Source: Microcoleus vaginatus HSN003 (lineage in GTDB: Bacteria; Cyanobacteriota; Cyanobacteriia; Cyanobacteriales; Microcoleaceae). From it: a DNA stretch of 64,000 nt. Positions 26,048 to 34,152 of this stretch are shown in pieces. The stretch is from assembly GCF_022701255.1 (NCBI RefSeq), contig NZ_CP031705.1, positions 1,240,001 to 1,304,000 on the forward strand, given 5' to 3'. How positions within the stretch are numbered: the stretch's first letter is position 1; every line of letters begins with the position of its first letter. The notes under the pieces are model-generated. The model had not been told where the DNA came from, searched no databases, and saw only the letters and a list, made by a program, of their open reading frames with translations. A program made the translations under genes and the position numbers.

Positions 26048-29029
26048 ATGCCGTTGCCGACAATAGCATTGCTGTTGGCTGCTAGTTTCACCCTGGGTGC
26101 TCTACCGCTAACGGGATGGGCGGTGCGAGTGTTTAGCCGCCGAGATTTGAGGGCGCTGGGCACGGGAAATGTTGGCGTGTCGGCAGCTTTCATTCACGGG
26201 GGGAAATTAGCGGGAATTGCGGCGGTGTTGGCGGAAATTGCCAGGGGTATTGTACCGGTTTTGGCAGGGCGATTTTGCTTCCCGGATGCACCTGCGATCG
26301 CGATCGCCCTGTTAATTCCGCTAGTTGCGGGCAGATATGCGATCGCCCGAGGTGGAGGGGTGACAAACGCTGTTTGGGGTCTTTTGGTATTTTCGCCGCC
26401 AGTGGCTGTTTCATCGGGCATTTGGGGGCTGCTGGTGTGGGGTTTGGCACAGCGGTGGTGGGGTGAGGGCGATCGGGCGAGACTATTTGCTTCCCGTTGC
26501 GGATGTCTGTGCACGCCAATTTGGGTTTGGGTGTGGCGACAATCAATGCCGGAATTTTTAGCAGCAACAGGATTAGCTTTGTTGTTAGCAGCAATTAATT
26601 TCAGTCAGGGTGATGATATGGCTTTATCTAAATCAGAGCAATTGTTTTCTCTTGATGACTCCTTAGATGTTGCAATCTGCGGCGATAAAGCTGCTAAATT
26701 GTCTCAACTAAAACGCGCAGGTTTTAACGTGCCTGCTGGCTTTATATTGCCATCGAAGGAAGAAGGAAGAGGGAAGAAGGAAGAGGGAAGAGGGGATGAG
26801 GAAAATGCCGATCGACTGTTAATCAGTAATTCTGTAATCCAAAATCTAAAATCCAAAATCCAAAATCCAATGATTGTGCGTTCTTCTGCTGCAGGAGAAG
26901 ACGGGGATCTTAGTTCCGCCGCCGGACAATATCAAACTATTGGCCCTGTTTTCACTGAAGCAGAATTGCTCGATGCAATTAATCGCTGTCGCCAGTCTTA
27001 TTGGACTGCCGAAGCTGTGGCTTACCGCCGACAGCGACAACTGCCAGACACGCAAATGGCTGTATTAATTCAGCCTTACATTGACAGCGAGTTTGCGGGA
27101 GTCATGTTTAGTCGCAATCCTTTAGATGGCGGTTCCCAGGTAATTATAGAAGCTTTACCGGGAGGCGCCGAAGCTGTTGTCGGCGGACAATCTACTCCGG
27201 TTCATTTAGAAATTGATTTTAGTACACCTGAATCCTTAGAAAAAAATTTAACTGAAATCCAAAAAAATTCAATTATTTCTCAACCCATTTTAGCAGAATT
27301 GGTGAAACAAGGGCAAGGAATTGAAGCATTTTTTCACGGAATTCCGCAGGATATTGAATGGAGTTGGGATGGCGAAAAAGTCTGGATTTTGCAAAGTCGC
27401 CCGATTACTAATTTGCAGCCATTCTGGACACGAACTATTGCATCCGAGGTGATTCCCGGTGCAATTCGTCCCCTAACTTGGTCGATTAATCGGCCGCTGA
27501 CTTGCGGGGTTTGGGGAGAGATTTTTAAGGTGGTTTTGGGCGATCGCGCCAGTGGCTTAAACTTTAATGAAACGGCAACTTTGCTGGGATCTCACGCCTA
27601 TTTTAATGCGACTTTGTTGGGCGAAATCTTTCGGATGATGGGATTGCCGGAGCAGGGTTTGGAATTTTTGCTGAGAGGGCAAAAAATGGGCAAGCCACCT
27701 TTGGGGAAGATTTTGCCTTCTTTGCCTGGTTTGTGGCGTCTGGTGCAGCGGGAGAGGGCGCTGAATGCAGAATTTAAGGGCGATCGTACTTCTATTTTCC
27801 TCCCGGCACTGCAAAGTCTGGAGAAGGAAGAAGGAAGAGGGAAGAAGGAAGAAGGAAGAGGTTCGAGCGAAGAAATATTAATGCCCAATGCCCCAGGCCC
27901 AATGCCCACTTATCAATATTTGTCGGAATTGTTGGAGAAAGCCGAGCAAATTCAGGAGTGGCTGAAACCGATTACTTACTACAATATATTAGGGCCGATC
28001 GGGCTGGCTATTCGCAAGGCAATTTTTCGCATTGAGGATGACTGGCTGGACAATGACAGCGCTCCTGAAATTGCTTCTGTGCGAGCTTTGCAGCAGTTGG
28101 CTCAGAAATTGCGGCAAGCTGCTGTTTCGCAGTCTGACGAAACTGTTTCAGTCGCACATTTAGCCCAGACATTTGCGGAAACTCCGGCTTTACAAGCAGA
28201 TTTTGAAAAGTGGCTTGATATTTACGGATATTTGAGCGAAGTGGGAACGGATATCGCTGTTCCTACTTGGCGAGAACAACCGGAAGTTTACCAAAAACTG
28301 CTAATAAGTATGGCTCAAAAAGCCGAAACTAATTTAGGCGAAAAGCGGAAATTAGGCTTGAGTTTTGGGCAGAAGTGGCGATTAGATAAATGTCAGGAAA
28401 GAGCGATCGTCAAAAACGAAATTAGCGAAATTTACGCGCGGTTGTTGGCTCATTTACGCTGGACTTTTTTGGATATTGAAGCGGGTGGATTGGCAATGCA
28501 GGTGTTTCAGGAAAGCGGGGATATTTTTTATCTGGAATTTGGGGAAATTCAGCAGTGGATTCGTAGCGGTGCGAGTGTTTCGTTTAAGGATACAATTAGG
28601 GAAAGGCGCGATCGCCTGGTAGCCGATCGCGATCGTCCGATTCCCGCTGTAGTCTACGGCAATTTGCTGCCAAATTCTCAGACAAGGGCGATCGAACTTG
28701 CAACATCCGCAACTAATATCATGCAGGGAATTCCGGCAAGTATCGGCCGTGTCGAAGGCTTTGTCAAGATTTGCCGCACAGCGAGCACTGATTTAGGAGA
28801 AAATGCGATCGCAGTAGTTCCTTACACCGATGCAGGTTGGGCACCGCTGCTATTAGGAGCAACAGCAATTATCGCCGAAGTTGGCGGCCAACTATCTCAC
28901 GGAGCAATTATCGCTCGCGAGTACAAAATTCCCGCAGTCATGAATATTGCTGAAGCCACAACTCGCTTGCGAGACGGTCAAAAAGTCCGAGTAGACGGGT
29001 ATCTCGGCACTGTAGAATTGTTGGAATAA
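26048..29029 (+). CDS. PlsY-like membrane domain fused to PEP synthase-like ATP-grasp and phosphohistidine domains
   Basis: A 993-residue fusion. Residues 1-185 are a polytopic membrane domain resembling acyl-phosphate:glycerol-3-phosphate acyltransferase PlsY (GTGNVGVSAAF, GGGVTNAVWGLL), with several canonical residues changed. About 195-460 resemble the PEP/pyruvate-binding ATP-grasp domain (GDKAAKLSQLKRAGFNVPAGF, VRSSAAGEDG, GVMFSRNPLDGG, DIEWSWDG, ILQSRPIT). A helical middle follows, and at about 895-990 the mobile phosphohistidine domain with GGQLSHGAIIAREY (catalytic His about 948). Residues 236-275 and 592-622 are low-complexity inserts coded by intergenic-type repeats. Fusions of this kind are, to my knowledge, known in cyanobacteria, but their reaction is not established. 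Acyl transfer coupled to PEP-type phosphotransfer is only a possibility. Confidence 0.78.
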   Translation: MPLPTIALLLAASFTLGALPLTGWAVRVFSRRDLRALGTGNVGVSAAFIHGGKLAGIAAVLAEIARGIVPVLAGRFCFPDAPAIAIALLIPLVAGRYAIARGGGVTNAVWGLLVFSPPVAVSSGIWGLLVWGLAQRWWGEGDRARLFASRCGCLCTPIWVWVWRQSMPEFLAATGLALLLAAINFSQGDDMALSKSEQLFSLDDSLDVAICGDKAAKLSQLKRAGFNVPAGFILPSKEEGRGKKEEGRGDEENADRLLISNSVIQNLKSKIQNPMIVRSSAAGEDGDLSSAAGQYQTIGPVFTEAELLDAINRCRQSYWTAEAVAYRRQRQLPDTQMAVLIQPYIDSEFAGVMFSRNPLDGGSQVIIEALPGGAEAVVGGQSTPVHLEIDFSTPESLEKNLTEIQKNSIISQPILAELVKQGQGIEAFFHGIPQDIEWSWDGEKVWILQSRPITNLQPFWTRTIASEVIPGAIRPLTWSINRPLTCGVWGEIFKVVLGDRASGLNFNETATLLGSHAYFNATLLGEIFRMMGLPEQGLEFLLRGQKMGKPPLGKILPSLPGLWRLVQRERALNAEFKGDRTSIFLPALQSLEKEEGRGKKEEGRGSSEEILMPNAPGPMPTYQYLSELLEKAEQIQEWLKPITYYNILGPIGLAIRKAIFRIEDDWLDNDSAPEIASVRALQQLAQKLRQAAVSQSDETVSVAHLAQTFAETPALQADFEKWLDIYGYLSEVGTDIAVPTWREQPEVYQKLLISMAQKAETNLGEKRKLGLSFGQKWRLDKCQERAIVKNEISEIYARLLAHLRWTFLDIEAGGLAMQVFQESGDIFYLEFGEIQQWIRSGASVSFKDTIRERRDRLVADRDRPIPAVVYGNLLPNSQTRAIELATSATNIMQGIPASIGRVEGFVKICRTASTDLGENAIAVVPYTDAGWAPLLLGATAIIAEVGGQLSHGAIIAREYKIPAVMNIAEATTRLRDGQKVRVDGYLGTVELLE
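26756..26872 (+). repeat. In-frame repeat insert 1 (GGAAGAA and AAAATCC tracts)
   Basis: Within the fusion gene, tandem GAAGGAAGAGGGAAGAA units (to about 26800) and, after a short spacer, AAATCTAAAATCCAAAATCC units (to about 26872) are translated as KEEGRGKKEEGRG and QNLKSKIQNP. These tracts are typical of intergenic DNA here (compare 47971-48001). Confidence 0.8.
27824..27910 (+). repeat. In-frame repeat insert 2 (GGAAGAA and CCCAATGCCC tracts)
   Basis: A second copy of the GAAGGAAGAGGGAAGAA array, followed by a CCCAATGCCCCAGGCCCAAT array, is translated as KEEGRGKKEEGRG and MPNAPGPMPT in the same frame as the host protein. Confidence 0.8.
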
Positions 29030-29039
29030 TTAGCAACAG

Positions 29040-29091
29040 GCAAGATGCCTGTTCCACAAAGAGTTGATTTCTTGTGGAACAGGCATCTTGC
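29040..29091. repeat. AACAGGC-type long hairpin
   Basis: GCAAGATGCCTGTTCCACAA at 29040-29059 and its perfect inverse TTGTGGAACAGGCATCTTGC at 29072-29091 form a 20-bp stem with a 12-base loop just after the fusion gene. A further degenerate copy (TTGTGGAACGGCCATCTTGC) lies near 29133. The family is the same as the array at 33963-34105. It may end transcription of both convergent genes. Confidence 0.75.
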
Positions 29092-29217
29092 GGAACGGGC
29101 TCTCCGACCCATTCCACAATAAAATTGAGTTTTGTGGAACGGCCATCTTGCCCGTTCTTGAAAATGGTGAAAGATGTAAGCTCAAACCAATAATCTCCTA
29201 AACCCGCCCCGACTTTC

Positions 29218-30948
29218 CTAAGCCTTTAAGAAATTCTGGAGAACATGGTTCCCCACATTTCTACCCGCACTCAAACCATCTACGTTAGCACTCATGAAAT
29301 GAATGCCTCCGTAAATGCGACTCATGCCCGATTCATCAGCGGCTTCTTTGAAGTTTCCATAGGTTCGCAAAGTGTTGATACTCCTGTCTCCCCGATCTGC
29401 AAAGCCGTAATCCGAACCAAATACAGAACTCATAACGACATCGGCTGCACCGCTAAAGGTACTGTGGCCCGACGTGTACTCAGGGAACGGCGGAGTAGTT
29501 ACCAGTGGAGTCCACAGGGGGTCGGCTGTCGTGTCGGGGTTATTGTCCGTATCAGCTTGACGGATAGCTGTCACCGGCCGCCATAAATTGTACTGGTACT
29601 TGGCATCCCAGCAGCTAATAGCTGCATCGGCCAGAGCAATATTCAGCAGGGCGAACAAGCGGGCGCTATCTTCTAAGGATTGACCAGTTAGAGTCGCTGT
29701 TTCTTCGGCGATTTGGTTCCAGTGGCCCGGAGGCGTAAACGTCCCAGCGCCGTTGGCCCAGAATTTAGCGATGATTGTTTGGTCTGGGGTGCGGGTAAGA
29801 CTGTCACTTTTGCCGATTTCTTTGACGTAGTTCAATTCCTCTGCGTACTTGGCGCTGTCGAGGTCGGGGGGGCCCTCGGGGCGGAACTGGGAACCGCTAG
29901 TCATCGCAAAGGGAGTAACTTGTGCCCACCCTGGCGCCAGCGCGGCGGCAAGGGCGGGGGGAGTCGGCACCCAACTGCCAAGATTGGTTGAGGGGGTGTA
30001 CTCCACTACATTCGTGATGCCGTCTGTACTCCGCGAACTGATAATTTGGTCGGCAACTTGCTGTCCGAGGGCAACCCCGTCTTGTTTGGCTTGGCCGTCG
30101 GTAATTTTAGCTAGAGACGATGCGTATGCTTCGTCAAATGTGGCTGCTTGCGCTGGGTAGAGGTTGACTAAGACGCGGTGGGCGGCTGCGGCGGTGGCTG
30201 CTTCTGCTGATGTACCTGCGGGTGGGTCTATTTCCACGAGGTAAGGGGTGTATTTTTTGCTGATGGAGTTAACAGCATCGTAAATGGCTGCGTGAACCAT
30301 TGCCATGTTGCGGGAAGCGAGGGGAGGCGCGGTGTTGCCTGTCCGCACTGCATTCAGCATGACTCCGTTCCACTCGATGACAGGGTTTGCCGATAGCTGA
30401 TTTGTGAATTGGTCACGGTTGATTGTGTTGCTGTTGACTCCTTGCAAGACTGCTAAATACTCGCCCGTGAGTTTGTCTTGAATTACGGTGCTGTTGCTGT
30501 TGGCACCTGTGCCTTGCTGGATGTTTAAATCTTCAAAGGTGAGGCCGTTTAGCAATCGAATTTGGTCATTGCCGTTGCCGAAGTCGGCGATGTAGTCGGC
30601 TGTAGCTACAGTTGGGCCACCGCTGCCTTTAGCAATGGCAAATATATCATCGCCTGTGCCGCCGCTCATGGTATCGCTACCTGCGCCCGCGTAGATGATG
30701 TCGTTGCCGGAATCGCCACCAATTAGGTCGAAGCCTTTGCCTCCCCAGAGGATGTCATCGTCCCCACCGCCAACAATCGTATCGTTGCCTTGGTCGCCGC
30801 AGATTTTGTCTTTGCCGACATCGCCTTCGAGATAGTCGTCTCCGCTGTTGGCATAAATGATGTCGTTGCCATCCAAGGCGTTAAATCTGTCTGGTTCGGT
30901 GGTTCCTTGGAGATAGTCAAAGTTAGAACTGGGGGTCAGGGATGCCAT
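29218..30948 (-). CDS. Vanadium-dependent haloperoxidase with N-terminal RTX calcium-binding repeats
   Basis: A 576-residue protein. Residues about 20-105 carry RTX nonapeptides (DGNDIIYA, GDQGNDTIVGGGDDDIL, GGDSGNDIIYAGAGSD), which bind calcium and mark type I-secreted proteins. The C-terminal part (about 185-576) is a vanadate haloperoxidase/acid phosphatase domain with all ligands: Lys450 and Arg457 (KYQYNLWRP), Ser493-Gly494-His495 (EYTSGH), Arg544 and His550 (SRIYGGIH). Such enzymes use vanadate and peroxide to oxidise halides. No classical signal peptide is present, fitting type I export, although no exporter genes are nearby. Halide choice cannot be read from the sequence. Confidence 0.9.
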   Translation of the reverse strand: MASLTPSSNFDYLQGTTEPDRFNALDGNDIIYANSGDDYLEGDVGKDKICGDQGNDTIVGGGDDDILWGGKGFDLIGGDSGNDIIYAGAGSDTMSGGTGDDIFAIAKGSGGPTVATADYIADFGNGNDQIRLLNGLTFEDLNIQQGTGANSNSTVIQDKLTGEYLAVLQGVNSNTINRDQFTNQLSANPVIEWNGVMLNAVRTGNTAPPLASRNMAMVHAAIYDAVNSISKKYTPYLVEIDPPAGTSAEAATAAAAHRVLVNLYPAQAATFDEAYASSLAKITDGQAKQDGVALGQQVADQIISSRSTDGITNVVEYTPSTNLGSWVPTPPALAAALAPGWAQVTPFAMTSGSQFRPEGPPDLDSAKYAEELNYVKEIGKSDSLTRTPDQTIIAKFWANGAGTFTPPGHWNQIAEETATLTGQSLEDSARLFALLNIALADAAISCWDAKYQYNLWRPVTAIRQADTDNNPDTTADPLWTPLVTTPPFPEYTSGHSTFSGAADVVMSSVFGSDYGFADRGDRSINTLRTYGNFKEAADESGMSRIYGGIHFMSANVDGLSAGRNVGNHVLQNFLKA

Positions 30949-31274
30949 GTTTATTTATGGGATATTTTGATTAAATCGCAAAGGTTTCGTAAACTCTATA
31001 GATGCTTAAGTGTGTTTACCCCTAGTTTAATATTATTAAACTTTCTGGCGGAGATGTAAACACCACCACGCCGCTTTATTGAATCTTTAATATTTAATGG
31101 GGTTTTTATGAAGTTTTGCGATCTGAATGTGCGTAAAAATACAGTCCTTAAAACTGCCTCCCATACTGCAACTTAGTTAAAATTTTACAAAAAAACATTT
31201 TTTTTAATGTATAGCCATCTAATTTTTATCTTCATAAAAGGTGCGGATTGTGTAACTGAGTAAGTATATATTGA
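30949..31274. other. AT-rich intergenic region
   Basis: 326 bases between two minus-strand genes, AT-rich and without recognised genes or repeats. It must hold the haloperoxidase promoter. Confidence 0.4.
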
Positions 31275-32495
31275 TTAAGCACTTCTCAAGGCTGTGATTG
31301 GGTCTAGTTTGGCGGCCTGGCGGGCGGGAACAACGCCGAAGAAGAGGCCAACTGCACCGGATACACTGACAGCAAGGGCGATCGCCACGGGCGAAATACC
31401 AGCTTGCAAGGGCGTGAAATTACCTACAAGCAAGATACCGCCCACACCTACGCAAGTACCGACTATCCCTCCGGCAGCCGACAAAATTACAGCTTCTACA
31501 ATAAATTGAAACAAGATATCTTGTTGGGATGCGCCGATCGCCTTTCTGAGCCCAATTTCCTGAGTGCGTTCGCTAACAGACACAAGCATAATGTTCATAA
31601 TCCCAATGCCGCCGACTAATAGGGAAATGCTGGCAACGGCAGTTAACATCAGAGTCAAAGTGCCGGAAATTGCCCCCATTCTTGCCATTAAATCTTTCTG
31701 ATTTCTGACAGTAAAATCATCTTCGCTGGTAATTTTGTGCCGCAATCTCAGCAGGTTTTCCACCTGAAATTGCGCCGCATCCATTTGCGATTCATCTTTA
31801 ATTGAAATAAATATCGACGTGACAGCCAAACCGTAGGGAGATTTGCGCCCGACTATGCGATTGGCCATTGTGGCGATCGGTACAACCGCCGAGTTATCGT
31901 AATTCGTACCAAAAGATGTGCCTTTGGGCGCCAATACTCCAATTACTTTGACGCTGACATTTTTGATCCGCACTTGTTCACCCAAGGGATTTGTATTGCC
32001 AAAAAGTTTCTCCGCTAATTCGGAACCGAGAACCACAACTTGGTTACTTTGCTTAACATCTAGTTCGGTCAAAAACCGCCCTTTTGCCATTTCAAAGCTT
32101 CTAACTTCTAGAAATTCTGGAATCGTGCCAAAAATTAGAGATGAGACATTTTTGTTGCTGTAGCGAACAATTTCCGAACTGTTGAGTTCTGGTGACACGC
32201 CTTGAACGGAGGGGACTTGAGTTGCGATCGCATTAGCATCTTCTACTATCAGTGTTTGAGGCGCATTTGCGATCGAACTTCGCCTCGCATTGGGTAGTCC
32301 CGGCGTCACGGTTAATACGTTTGTACCCAGGGATTGAACTTGTCCTGCTACAAATTTTTGAGCTCCTTGTCCAATTCCAATCATTGCAATTACTGAGGCA
32401 TTGCCGACAATCATCCCGATCATGGTTAAACTGCTGCGAGTTTTGTTTGCTAGCAGTGTTTGACCTGCCATTTTGACGCTTTCAATAAAATTCAT
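31275..32495 (-). CDS. MacB/FtsX-type ABC transporter permease, copy 1
   Basis: A 406-residue permease: N-terminal TM (LANKTRSSLTMIGMIVGNASVIAMIGIG), extracytoplasmic MacB core domain (about 45-240), and three C-terminal TM segments with MNIMLVSVSERTQEIGLRKAIGA, the conserved FtsX coupling loop. The ATG ending at 32495 is chosen by alignment with its paralogue; the upstream frame to 32600 runs through a repeat. MacB-type systems export lipids, peptides or other substrates mechanically from the periplasmic side with an ATPase and an adaptor. The adaptor is at 34153-36021; no ATPase gene is present between or beside them. Confidence 0.85.
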   Translation of the reverse strand: MNFIESVKMAGQTLLANKTRSSLTMIGMIVGNASVIAMIGIGQGAQKFVAGQVQSLGTNVLTVTPGLPNARRSSIANAPQTLIVEDANAIATQVPSVQGVSPELNSSEIVRYSNKNVSSLIFGTIPEFLEVRSFEMAKGRFLTELDVKQSNQVVVLGSELAEKLFGNTNPLGEQVRIKNVSVKVIGVLAPKGTSFGTNYDNSAVVPIATMANRIVGRKSPYGLAVTSIFISIKDESQMDAAQFQVENLLRLRHKITSEDDFTVRNQKDLMARMGAISGTLTLMLTAVASISLLVGGIGIMNIMLVSVSERTQEIGLRKAIGASQQDILFQFIVEAVILSAAGGIVGTCVGVGGILLVGNFTPLQAGISPVAIALAVSVSGAVGLFFGVVPARQAAKLDPITALRSA

Positions 32496-32542
32496 ATTTT
32501 CTTTAAATGAACAAGAAGGAAGAAGAAAAACAGGCCAATGCC

Positions 32543-32600
32543 ATAGTTTGCTGTGCGTCAAAATCCCAGGGTATTGGGATTGCGACGCACAGCAAACCAT
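32543..32600. repeat. Short MITE-like hairpin element
   Basis: ATAGTTTGCTGTGCGTC at 32543-32559 pairs with GACGCACAGCAAACCAT at 32584-32600 (one mismatch). An inner AATCCCA/TTGGGATT pair extends the stem. It lies between the two permease genes. Confidence 0.6.
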
Positions 32601-32625
32601 GACACACTTAATAATGAATTACTAC

Positions 32626-32660
32626 AGTCAACAGTCAACAGTCAACCGTCAACAAACTAA
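32626..32660. repeat. GTCAACA heptamer tandem repeats
   Basis: CAGTCAACAGTCAACAGTCA followed by ACCGTCAACAA: the same STRR-type heptamers as at 14885-14972, here just after the second permease gene. Confidence 0.65.
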
Positions 32661-33878
32661 TTAAGCACTTCTCAATGCCACAATCGGGTCTAATTTAGCA
32701 GCTTGTTTTGCAGGTACGATGCCGAAAAATAAGCCGATGCTGCCGGAAACACCGACGGCAAGTGCGATCGCCACTGGGGAAACACTAGCTTGCAGGGGAG
32801 TAAAAGCAGCTACTAAAAGCACGCCGCCGATACCGAATCCAGTGCCGATCGCCCCGCCTGCCGCCGACAAAATCACAGACTCGATCATAAACTGAATTAA
32901 GATATCTTGCGGAGAAGCTCCGATCGCCTTTCTCAGCCCAATTTCCTTCGTGCGTTCGGTAACAGAAACCAGCATGATATTCATAATCCCGATGCCGCCG
33001 ACGAACAGCGAAATTGCCGCCACGAAAGCCAACATCAAGGTCAAACCACCAGTAATGTTGCCCAAAGTTTTCATTAAATCTTTCTGATTTCTGACCGTAA
33101 AATCATCTTCTTTAGTGATTTTATGACGCAATCTGAGCAGATTTTCTATTTGAAATTGGGCCGCTTGCATCATAGTTTCATCTTTGATCGCAACCGAAAT
33201 AAATGTTACTTTTGTACCGTAGGGAGACGAGCGACCAACAATTCGATTGGCCATTGTTGTCAGGGGCAAATAAACGTTCATATCTTGATTGTCGCCAAAG
33301 GTGGAACCTTTTGCCTGCATGACTCCAATCACTTGAAATGTGGAGTTTTTGATACGAATGTATTGACCAACTGGCTGTGTATTGCCAAATAATTGTTCGG
33401 CTGCTTCCGATCCTAAAGCAACCACATTTTCTTGTCTTTCTAAATCTAATTTGCTTAAAAAACGACCTTGACCAACATCAAAGCTTCTGACTGTCAGAAA
33501 TTCTGGGGTAGTTCCGACAATGGAAGATGAGACATTTTTGTTGCGGTAGGTAACGAGTTGACTGTCATTGAGAGTTGGTGCGACTTCTTGGACAGAAGCA
33601 ACTTGAGATGCGATCGCCTCTGCATCTTCCACTACTAAAGTCTGTGGCGGAACCACCGGCCGGCTTTGGGCTTCAGGACTTCCGGGAATAATAAATAGCA
33701 AGTTTGAACCCAGAGAGTTAACTTGTCCCTCGATAAATGTTTGAGCTCCTTCCCCGATCCCGATCATCGAAATGACAGAAGCATTACCGATGATAATTCC
33801 TAACATCGTCAAGGTGCTGCGAAGCTTGTTTGCCATCAAAGTTGTGACGGCCATTTTGACGCTTTCAACAATATCCAT
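32661..33878 (-). CDS. MacB/FtsX-type ABC transporter permease, copy 2
   Basis: A 405-residue paralogue of the gene at 31275-32495, aligned over its whole length: LMANKLRSTLTMLGIIIGNASVISMIGIGEG, a MacB core, and MNIMLVSVTERTKEIGLRKAIGAS in the cytoplasmic loop. Both genes are on the same strand and follow the adaptor gene, as expected after a tandem duplication. The two permeases could form a heterodimer or serve different substrates. Each ends in the same KLDPI(T/V)ALRSA. Confidence 0.85.
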   Translation of the reverse strand: MDIVESVKMAVTTLMANKLRSTLTMLGIIIGNASVISMIGIGEGAQTFIEGQVNSLGSNLLFIIPGSPEAQSRPVVPPQTLVVEDAEAIASQVASVQEVAPTLNDSQLVTYRNKNVSSSIVGTTPEFLTVRSFDVGQGRFLSKLDLERQENVVALGSEAAEQLFGNTQPVGQYIRIKNSTFQVIGVMQAKGSTFGDNQDMNVYLPLTTMANRIVGRSSPYGTKVTFISVAIKDETMMQAAQFQIENLLRLRHKITKEDDFTVRNQKDLMKTLGNITGGLTLMLAFVAAISLFVGGIGIMNIMLVSVTERTKEIGLRKAIGASPQDILIQFMIESVILSAAGGAIGTGFGIGGVLLVAAFTPLQASVSPVAIALAVGVSGSIGLFFGIVPAKQAAKLDPIVALRSA

Positions 33879-33962
33879 AATTCGATTTTAGATTTGGGAT
33901 TTTGGATTCGATTTTGGTTATTGGAGGGCGGGCAGGATGCCCACCCCACAATCAAATTCACT

Positions 33963-34105
33963 CTTTGTGGAACAGGCATCTTGCCTGTTCTTAAGAATCA
34001 AATTCACTCTTTGTGGAATTCACTCTTTGTGGAACAGGCATCTTGCCTGTTCTTAAGAATCAAATTCACTCTTTGTGGAACAGGCATCTTGCCTGTTCTT
34101 AAGAA
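33963..34105. repeat. Tandem array of palindromic AACAGGC repeats
   Basis: GGAACAGGCATCTTGCCTGT plus TC occurs at 33969-33990, 34031-34052 and 34077-34098. The copies are separated by TTAAGAATCAAATTCACTCT-type spacers (start-to-start 62 and 46 bases). Each unit is itself palindromic (GGCAAGATGCC core). Spacers are repeats of each other, so it is not a CRISPR array. Confidence 0.8.
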
Positions 34106-34152
34106 TGGTGCAAAATGTGAGTTATTAGGCTCTTCCTCCCATGCCCAATTCC

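Noticed and set aside
33963-34105. Regularly spaced palindromic repeats resembling a CRISPR array
   Set aside because: The spacers are copies of one another, unit spacing is uneven (62 and 46 bases), and no cas genes are near. Single copies of the same repeat occur after other genes.
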